Origin: Allodiplogaster sudhausi | Lineage: Eukaryota > Nematoda > Chromadorea > Rhabditida > Diplogasteridae | Length of the DNA stretch: 64,000 nucleotides | Reading direction: 5' to 3' | Assembly: GCA_945643635.1 (NCBI GenBank) | Contig: CALZFC010000349.1 | Coordinates: 3,732,501-3,796,500, forward strand | Part shown: positions 55,625 through 64,000 of the stretch, piece after piece | Numbering within the stretch: position 1 is the first letter of the stretch | Layout of the letters: the number at the start of each line of letters is the position of its first letter | The notes under the pieces: generated by a model | The model's database searches: none | What the model saw: the letters and a program-made list of their open reading frames with translations, nothing else | What the model was told of the DNA's origin: nothing | Program-made: the position numbers and the translations under genes

Positions 55625-55926
55625 TATATTAACTTGGTGTGGGCGAAGAGAGAATCCTACTGATCCTCCATAAAGCAGGGTTTGAATTTTAACTCCTTCT
55701 TGATCTTTGATTTATCTGAAAAAGAATTGGAAGGTGTACTAGGTTCAGTGCATATCTCTTCTCTTCTTACGATGAGATAGGAGTAAGAATGCATCATATG
55801 CAGAGAGGGAGGCGCTGACTGACCTTTTCTTTTCTCACGATAATGACCTCGGACATGCCAAGCTACGGAGGATAACCGGGCAATAATTGACTGAACTTCG
55901 GCAGAGATATGTATGCCACCAGAGAC

Positions 55927-55968
<42 letters not shown>

Positions 55969-56693
55969 GAGGGGGGGGGGAGTGAGACAGAGTCTGACCA
56001 TGAGAGAGAGAGAAAGTCAGAATGGATAAGTTCTTGCAGTAAGAGAAAAAAGATACAACAGGGTGTTGGAAAAGAAAAAGTACTAGAGATGCGCAAAGAG
56101 TGAAATCAAAATATGGAGCGGCTCAGAGAGCGAAAGAGAGAGAGATTAAGTGCGAAGCCGAATCAGTTGCAAACGCATTCTGCAAGTATGCCCAGTCCAT
56201 AATAAGTCATTTCCTCTTTTACTCACAAATGTTGTCAGGGTCATCATTTCTAGCAATTTGAAGGTGATCAACACATCTGCCTGTCGCATTGACCACGAAC
56301 ATGAACCGTCTCGACGTCGACCCTCCCAGCGCAAAGAGTGAAATCAAAATATGGAGCGGCTCAGAGAGCGAAAGAGAGAGAGATTAAGTGCGAAGCCGAA
56401 TCAGTTGCAAACGCATTCTGCAAGTATGCCCAGTCCATAATAAGTCATTTCCTCTTTTACTCACAAATGTTGTCAGGGTCATCGTAGACTGTGCGCTTTT
56501 TTTGTTATAAAATTTTATCTTCTCTTTTTTTTCTTATTTTGATCGACGAGGCTGTTCTTTCTCGCTGCAGGATTAAACTCCTAAACGACTGCCTCCTATT
56601 TCTGCACAGAAGTTAATGGCAAGCAACGGCGTGTTCACCTTCCGCAAGGCCGAAGCAATTCTTTTCTTTCTTTTCAATTCCAGATGTCTCACG

Positions 56694-57608
56694 AGTACTA
56701 ACTTCTATTCGGGGTGCCCTTCGGCTCATCGCAACGGCAATGCTCAAGCATGACCTCCGGCTGAGAAGCGACATTCGCCCCGAAGACTTCTGTGCCGTAC
56801 TTTTGATTGCCTACAGGATTCGCGACTTCAACGCATTCCTGATTAAACCTGAGGACATTCGGACTCTCTCGCGCTCCTGAGCCAGTTATACTCCCTTCAG
56901 AGCTTACTTGGAATATTCACTGTCTTACTGGAAAAGAAAATGCAGAGTCCCTGAAAGAGGCCTTCGGCAAGATTCTGATCGGTGTGACCGACGAGATTTG
57001 CTGAGGAGCTCTACCGGCTTGGTAACGCCGAGGCACGTATCCCTATGCTCATGTCGCTGCTCCGGCTCATGGTCAAGCCGCCAGGCTTCTCTTCGGCCTC
57101 CACCGATTCCTCGTCCCCTGGCCGCGACACGCTCAGCATGTTCAGCTACGGATTCAAGCAGCTCAAGTCGGCAATCCTCTGGGCGACCGTCTTTCAATTC
57201 CTCTACAGTCCTGACATTTACACAGAGCTTTACGCTCAGTTTGCAAAGGACTTTGAGTTCTTTGGACAAACTCATCTGAACTTGATCGAGGAAATTGTGC
57301 AGATTCTCCCATTCGAAAGCGTCGCTTCGGAACTGTCTGGTGATTACAATATGCTTCTCGCTTACTATCACTCCTAAAAGCGCGGCGCTTTCCCGAACAA
57401 GGTGAGTATCGGCCGCTTCTCTCGTCTCTTCTCACTCTCATTCGATGCCGTGCTCTCTCCGGAAGGATTCCCAATCGCTTCACTCGAACTTCAGGGAGTC
57501 CTCGATGGCCTCACGAAGGTCAAGCCGACGCAACTGCATAAAGCCGCCTATGCTCAGGCGTTTGAGGTGAGAGCGAAGAAGGCCAATAAGCTCACTAATT
57601 CGCCCTGA
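56694..57608 (+). pseudogene. Decayed helical-protein gene, unrecognised
   Basis: After a TTCCAG acceptor the frame reads LRLIATAMLKHDLRLRSDIR, PEDFCAVLLIAYRIRDFNAF, then, after slips near 56877, 56945 and 57000, SLLGIFTVLLEKKMQS, EAFGKILIGVTDEI, EARIPMLMSLLRLMVKPPGF and ATVFQFLYSPDIYTELYAQF followed by a TAA at about 57375. A last exon (about 57466-57608) reads FPIASLELQGVLDGLTKVKP. The remnant is rich in amphipathic helices, and the third slip (an extra T in ATTTGC) could be a sequencing indel. No family name can be given. Confidence 0.45.
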
Positions 57609-57609
57609 A

Positions 57610-60285
57610 CAAAACGGGACTAAAAAGATTAAGTTCCTCTATGACTTTTGCGGTATTTCAACATACAATTTGTTCCCAAGGCATTGATTATTTCGCACAT
57701 TTTACACAAATTTTATCTACGTTTTGTGATTTGATTTTTTTTGTGGAAATTTTCATGAATTTATATATTTGATAAATGTTTCTTTCCTAGCGTCTAAAAT
57801 TATAAGAAGCAAGTGTGACCTGTAATGAGGATGGGTGCGAGATCTGCTTGGCAGAGAAAGAGAGAGAGAGAAAGAGACAGAGTGAGGTAAGTCGATCAAT
57901 GGGTCAGGTGAAAAAGGCCGAAAAAGACCGACTGTGCACTGGATGTCGACAGGTCAGCAGAGCTGTGTTTGAGACCTGTGTTTGGAGAGAGGGAAAGAGA
58001 CAGAGAGAGGGAGAGAAGAGAGATAGAGAGATTGAGAAAGAGAGTTAGTGGGAGACAGAAAAAAGATAGTGAGAAAATGTGGGAGTAACAAAAATAATAG
58101 ATATCCATGTACCAGAAGACGGGATGCTAATGAGTCGCATTATGATAAAAAAATGCCGTTTTAACATATGTAAAGATAATTGCATATTTATCATCAAACT
58201 TTCTGTTCAGCAACTCACACTTTTTTAGTTTTTGACCTGGGCATTGCATTTGCATATGAAAGGCTCGCTAAGGGAGCCTCTCTTGAATCTGGTGATTACA
58301 AGATTGTGACAGCAGAGGCAAGAGTGTATGTGATTTAGAGAGACGCTCGACAATGTACAATGATCAGGGAAATTGAAATGGAATCCAGCGGAGATTGTTG
58401 CACACCTTTAATCATGTCGCATGTCAAGTGATGACTTGTTGATAATGGCTGAAGAACGATGCATGATCACATCTAAAAATCACAGGTATAAATGTGCACA
58501 ATTATGGCCATAAACCCTTCTTGAAAATATTCATAACTGAAATTAGCGCTGAGAGAATCCATGAAATTAAGAAAGTTCCCACGGAAATAAGATGTTTTGC
58601 CAGCAGATCGAATTCAAATTCATAGTATGACAAGGTAAACGACTCCTTCGTCGGCTATAGAAAAAATTAAACGTGACAAGTAAAGTTAATAAAAGTCTCT
58701 CTATAAGCCAGAAGTCAGTAGGCGTCACATTTTGTCATTGCCTACTAAGAACATTTATTGTACGCGTTTGGAATCCGACCACTCTCTTATCCATTATAGA
58801 CACCACATGAGCCACCATTTCTGCTTTTCTAGGGCGTCCAGCAAGTTTAGTCTCGACAAGGCATTGAGAGAGAGAGAGAGAGAACACTTGAGAGACGCAT
58901 ACTGGTGTGAGCATCTCACGAGATGTTTTGATGAATATAGTACGTCCAGAGAAAAAAAAAGCCTATGCACGGGTCCCGCCAAAACAGGCCTGTGTCCGGA
59001 ATACCCCTCCTTGTGCACTATGTTGCGGGCATCCCAGGAAGCTGAAAAAATATATATATTGTACGTCTAACGAGAATACCATAAGTTTGAATCCATAATC
59101 TTCACTTTATGATACCTAAAAAAATAAATAGTTTGCAAGTTAATTCAGCGAATTCGACGACGACTTTGACGCCAAATTAGAGTGCTCAACACTCAACAAA
59201 TGTGGGGTAAACTGTGTTTATTTCTGAATCGCAAGGTCTGAATTAATAAAAAAAAATCTCACTTTATTCCCAAAACTTCCCCATCATAGATAACAAGGAG
59301 GGGTATTCCTGACACAGCTCTTTTTCCCTAAGAAAAAAATTCGCATGGTGTTCCATAGGTGATCGTGCGTAGTAGCAAATGCGATACTTGAGTGCACTAT
59401 ATATACATATCATGTGCATTCAAAGAGAAACCTTCCTGTGAACATCTGTAATAGTCTTCTGCTTCTTCTGTCTTTCAATATGCACGTTTCATTCGTCATT
59501 TCCTTCATCTCTTTATCGCTCGCTTGTATTTCCTTTCATCGAGTCTCGTGATATATAATTCATTCATTCATTGTGTTCAACGCAAAGTAGAAAAACAACA
59601 CTTTCTTTATTCATACAATCTGCATCTTCTTCTCTGCTTCTTCTCTTCTTCTTCTTCTCTCCTCCTCTTCTCCTCTCTTCCCTTCCGCTTTCGTATTGCA
59701 CGTAAAAAAAAAGTTATCAAAAAATGATGGGGGGTATTTTGAGGTCCCTCCAAAACAGGGAGGGTATGTAGTTCGGTCAATAGGCTTTTTTTCTTTGATT
59801 ACGTCATAAGTGGCGAATTCTTATAAACATGCTTTGTTTAAACGAATTCTAACTTTCACACAGTATGTATTAAAAGTGAAAACAATACAATCGGCATTGT
59901 CTATCAAAACGATGACGAGAAGTATTTTCGAGAAGTCTGCACATAACTTCTTCTTATTTTTGTACTTCGAGTCTGAAAATTGTAGTTTTCAAAAAGTCTG
60001 GAATGATTGTTACTTTCCCATATATAATACCTATCTTCGCTGAATGACATTGCTAATTATATTGTAAAGAGAAATTGACGATTTCAATCGAGCTCTTCAT
60101 TATTTTCTTAAAATATATTTTTTTGGTTAATATTCGTGGTACGATTTTTGTTTTCATTCAAAGAAATCCTTCTCGTAAGCTTGTGCGATAGCTGTACATT
60201 CTCATATGAAAACATTCCATATCGCACCATCATTTTCAGAGCCCGGAAAAAGATAAATCAAAGGGAACAAAAAGACACTGAAGCA
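57610..60285. other. No supported gene
   Basis: GA-rich patches (57857-57890, 57985-58045, 58865-58885) and AT-rich DNA. GGAATACCCCTCCTTGTG (about 58998) and its complement near 59300 form a short inverted pair, perhaps a small element. The pyrimidine-rich frame at 59630-59700 is low complexity. Confidence 0.35.
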
Positions 60286-60289
60286 AGAG

Positions 60290-63190
60290 ATGAACGACTC
60301 CTCGTGCGCGGTGACCTCTCCGCGCCTCGTAAAGTTCTATGTGGAACTCGCTCGTCTTCTCTTTGGCCTCCTCTCGACCGCCGTCTCCGTCGTGCTCATC
60401 GCGCTCTTTCTCACTCGGCGTTCGCAGCCGCCGTACAACACCTTCTTCTTCAAGCTCTACGTCGCCGGCGCCGTATTGGTGAGTAGTTTTTGTATGTAAT
60501 GGTGCTAACTTATCACGCAACATATGAAAAAGAAGAAGAAGCTAGAAAACGATCGTTCACTCGGTGCAAACGAGCGTCATTTGAGTTTGGCCCCGGCCTG
60601 GCCTCAAGGCCCGGATATTTTCCGATTATTGTGTAAGGCAAAAAAAATTCAAGTGTGTGACAAAAAAAGCTCGAATTGAAGTGTGTGCGTTCTTTCTATT
60701 TTTGGGGGCTCCTTTCAGGGCACGCCACTCTATAGCGTGCTGCCGTTGATGCTGCTGAACAGCAGCTGGGGATGCGCGTGGCTACTGCCGCTCATCGTCG
60801 TCGGCGCTCCGTCGCACCGGCTGATGGCCGTGACGATGTCGTTGTGCTGGCTGAATCAACTGCACTTTACAATTTCGCTTATGTCAATCGCTGCTCCATC
60901 GTTTGCTGGCCATCGTATATGCCGCAGGTCTTAAGAGAAACTACATACATACATGTCACGTGGATGACCCAATCCCTTCCCTCATTTACCTCTTTTCCTA
61001 ATCTCACATACGTAAAGTCCCCAACGTCATTCATCTTTTATTTTTGTGATGCACTCTTAATAGTGCCTTTGCCAGTGTCATGACTACGGTCTCATCTCTC
61101 ATATAATACAATGTACATACGCTTAAAAAAGAGAGTAAAGAATTCAATTAGTTTCGAACGTATGCATATTGAGAAAATGGACATGCTTATTATCTCCGAT
61201 CATCTCCATTCTCTTAATGTCATCTTCTTTTTCTAGTTTTGGAGCGCTCACGGCTGGAAATTCTACGTGCTCATCGCAATTTTGCCTCCGATTGTTTTTT
61301 CTCCAGCGCTCCCCTTGCGAGTTTATCTTAGCTCTGTCAACGGCTTCTATTTGTTTTTGACAGAAACATCGTCCAGTTTTCAGGTATCTGACTTTATCTT
61401 CTATGTACATACTAAGTGATTTGACAGATGCAAAATTTGTCTTAATGTCAGAACTTTAGAACTATATCTCACCCGTAGCAATCTTGACGGTGTCATCGGT
61501 TCTCTTCGGCATTCTCGCGTTTGCCTTAACCGCGATAGCAATCGCTCGGCTGCTGGCGAATAGAGCAGAAGTAGGAATTTATTTTATTTAATGAATTTAT
61601 GTAATTATTAATTTATTTGTCTAAATTGATTAAAATATGAGAACACTAGGAGATGTGGAACGCGACATGAAAAGATACCGTATTTTATCTATTAGTATCC
61701 CGGGGTACTATTTTTCAAAAACCCCTGCGGGGGGCACGATTAGAGGGATTTTTAAATGTGATTAACTTGAAGTTTGATTCCGACATTTTACTCTTATAAA
61801 TAAGATATTTATAGCTCGGCTTCAATGGAGTCATCACGGAATATCCGTTTTACCGCAGATTTTGAATGAATTTGCGATCAGTTCGTTGGAAAGAGCATCC
61901 CATGCCTATAGGGAGATACTACGTCTCGAACCGAGGTTTTAGACTATTAGGGGGCACTATTGGAGGGGGGGGGTTCCATTATAGTTAGGAGTACTATTTT
62001 TCAATGGCATTCTCAAGGGGAGGGGTTCTAATAGAGGGAGGGAGTGGTAATGATAGAGAAAATACGGTATATGCATTTTTTTTAAGCGGGTGGGGAAGCA
62101 GTTGTTCGTGTCGCTAATATCCACGGCAATTCAAGCACGGCCATGAAAAATGTCTGCGCAGTTAGTCAGAATCGCACTTGCTAGGCTCCGCCCCTCTGCG
62201 GTCGGACAAACGCGTCACTTGTCACGCTCTATCCCACCAGGTTACTGTACGTTTGACGGGGTATCCAGAGAAACAAACAGGACGCAGCAGAATCAATAAT
62301 TTGAAACTATGCTTTGAATTTCCCGCATTTGAGATTTCGCGCATAAAACAGGGATTTTGCGCATAAAATGCGTGATTTAGGCTGCGTATTTGCAAGCTCC
62401 GCCCATTACTCCGAAGCCATGGATCGAGGCTTCGTGGTGACCGCATTTATTAGGGGCTGAACGGCCGTGTATCACTTGGCGCTTCCTCTTCTCCCTTCTC
62501 CACTTCCACCCACTTCTTTTAGATATTTGCATTTTCCTTCATATTTATGCGCTATTTCATTGAAAGATTAATTTCCTGTATGATGAATGTTGTAAAAATT
62601 AATTAATTATTTAGACAATTATTTAATTAATTAGGTAATTAATTAATGCCTTTCGCCGAGAGAGAGAGAAGCACTCGTCGGATTGATTCTTCGGTCGAGC
62701 GAAACTTGGCGATCGTTTGTGCCGTTCAAACGTTCATTGCCGTGACATTGGCGCTACTTTGGGTTTGTTTTGCTAACCTTTACGAGTTCAACTTATCTTT
62801 TTTCATTAATGACGTGCCTTTAAAGGAGGCAAAAACTTATGTTTGAACTAGCCGTCTTTTTGCTGGACACAAGAGAGAAAGAGAGAGAATTAGAGAGACT
62901 AGACTATTGAGAGTGGTCAGGAAATGGAAAAAAGAATATTAATTAATTTATTCATTCATACATCGTCTAAAGATGGGACAAAACATAGTCAAATGAAAAA
63001 TGGAGTTTCCGACGCGTGTGCTGCTTTGAGGCCTTGACCTACGTGTCTCGCTACGTGACTCTGGACTCGAATTATGCGTACATCGGCCGTGCTCCGGGCG
63101 TCTGCCTCGACATCCACTCCTTTTGCACGCCGTGGTCCTTGATGGTCGTCTCGAGAAGCATTCGGAGAGACGCGCGGTTCGACTTTTGCA
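60290..63190 (+). pseudogene. Second nematode chemoreceptor-like seven-TM gene (Srv/Srx-like)
   Basis: Exons: 60290-60478 (MNDSSCAVTSPRLVKFYVEL, then a first helix LLFGLLSTAVSVVLIALFLT), 60719-60927 (SVLPLMLLNSSWGCAWLLPL, and in another frame YVNRCSIVCWPSYMPQ), 61237-61383 (FYVLIAILPPIVFSPALPLR), 61460-61570 (AILTVSSVLFGILAFALTAI), about 62655-62762 (RNLAIVCAVQTFIAVTLALL) and about 63030-63180 (VCLDIHSFCTPWSLMVVSRS). The NR..IV.WP.Y segment after helix 3 and the last-helix pattern are features of nematode Srv/Srx/Sru-type receptors. Exon 2 changes frame between the second helix and the NR segment, so either an indel or decay is present. The gene is expected in chemosensory membranes. A small MITE lies in the fourth intron. 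Confidence 0.55.
61676..62069. mobile_element. Small MITE in a receptor intron
   Basis: Left end TACCGTATTTTATCTATTAG and right end ATAGAGAAAATACGGTA are inverted. The interior carries repeated 'TACTATTTTTCAA' and 'GGGGGCAC/TTAGAGGG' motifs. About 394 bp, no coding capacity. Confidence 0.6.
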
Positions 63191-63199
63191 TTCATTTTT

Positions 63200-64000
63200 C
63201 TCCGCGATCAGCGCACAATGATCAATGGAGATCATCGAACATTAAAGGAGGGCGGTCGCCGAAAAATTATGTGAGATTTCAAATTGCCGCCGACCTTCGC
63301 ACTCTCATTCTCGCGTTCTATTTTCGTGCAGCGTCTTTCTTCGACCTGCGAAATAGCACGCGAGAATGAGAGAGCTCGAACCTGCATTAAATATTTTTCG
63401 GCGATCGCCCTCCTTTAAAAGGCTACGCACTTGCTGACAGCTTTTCACGTGCCAATTGAGCTCTGACAAATCATAAAGCAAAAATGGAATTTGTTGGATA
63501 AAAAAAATCTTACCATTAGGTTCTTTTTAGACAACTTTTACTTGGACGACGTCACGGCCATCCGAACATATCGTCATCTTCCAAAGATGGTCAAGCAATC
63601 TTTTCGAAAGTATCGCCAAACTGAACTATTGCTACTTGTCAATTTCCTATGGAATTGATGGCTGAGGCGTGTGTGATTAGAGCAAATAAATAAAGAAAAT
63701 TAGCATAAAATAAAGGGTAATCTCATTCTTACGATACATTTAGAAAGTTGTTTTTTCACGCATTAGTGTTGGAAATTGAAATAAAATGTTTTCAAAATTG
63801 ATTTATTTTTAAGAACGCTGTTCTGACATTGACATACCCTTTTATACACTTCTTTGCCTATTCTTTACGAAATGTAATTCATTTAATTTGCATGTATACA
63901 TAGCCTTTATAGTTACAAATGTACTTGTTTGGATATATGTACATATGTAGGTGTAGAGAAATATTCATCTAACAATTGCACCTTGTCGCTTCATATATTC
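63200..64000. other. 3' flank, no further gene supported
   Basis: A short acceptor-like TTTTTAG at about 63530 is followed by a small open region (63531-63655) that could be one more receptor exon, without membrane character. The remainder is AT-rich. Confidence 0.3.

Larger units (their letters stand above)
52430..56484. repeat. Segmental duplication, three partial copies of a roughly 1-kb unit
   Basis: Unit 1 starts at 52430 (TTCTAGCAATTTGAAGATGA) and, after a large insertion, continues 54607-55234. Unit 2 is 55235-56246. Unit 3 starts at 56247, is deleted internally at about 56333 and resumes with CAAAGAGTGAAATCAAAATA to 56484. Units 1 and 2 are almost identical base for base, so the event is recent or the assembly is duplicated. 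Confidence 0.8.

Overview
The window looks like nuclear DNA of a nematode, and no species is claimed. The reasons are: many spliceosomal introns of about 45-110 bp with TTTCAG/TTTTAG acceptors; two multi-exon seven-TM chemoreceptor-like genes; cystatins, a GH25 lysozyme fragment and a CAP-domain exon; and dense fold-back DNA elements and GA microsatellites. Most host genes here are small, split into short exons and often visibly decayed.

The centrepiece is a Polinton/Maverick (virus-like DNA transposon) at 10637-23621. It is bounded by long terminal inverted repeats and by a perfect 6-bp target duplication (GAGGAA). Read along the minus strand it carries: a protein-primed family-B DNA polymerase split by about 20 small introns (16278-21892); a proline/glutamine-rich ORF; only the C-terminal chromodomain part of the integrase; a small membrane protein; the penton-like minor capsid protein; a basic core-like protein; the major capsid protein (with one intron); the adenain-like protease; a C2H2 protein; and an unknown ORF. 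A tiny spliced and apparently intact gene (21929-22184) is transcribed divergently from the polymerase. I find neither an integrase catalytic core nor a packaging ATPase, and most of the larger recognisable genes carry stops or frame slips, so this copy is probably defective. It sits inside one arm of an older palindromic element; two other copies of that element (477-1273, 8249-8729) show the unoccupied site.

Left of the Polinton: a palindromic element, a GH25 lysozyme fragment, two abutting fold-back palindromes (4741-6152) and a seven-TM receptor gene (7081-10271). Right of it: a CAP-domain exon; an unnamed host gene (27624-31365) whose first visible intron holds a 1.6-kb inverted-repeat element carrying a decayed ribosomal protein P2 copy; a Ty3/Gypsy-type LTR retrotransposon (31923-35514); a cluster of unresolved exons (39.5-41.8 kb); three cystatin copies, two with nonsense codons (46.0-49.5 kb); a clean four-exon 147-residue orphan gene (50616-51546); a roughly 1-kb segmental duplication with Tc1/mariner-like fold-back insertions (52.4-56.5 kb); a heavily decayed helical-protein gene (56.7-57.6 kb); and a second seven-TM receptor (60290-63190).

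Many reading frames are broken by single-base slips. Some may be assembly indels, but the in-frame nonsense substitutions argue for real decay in several genes. All homology calls come from motif recognition by eye; no search was run.
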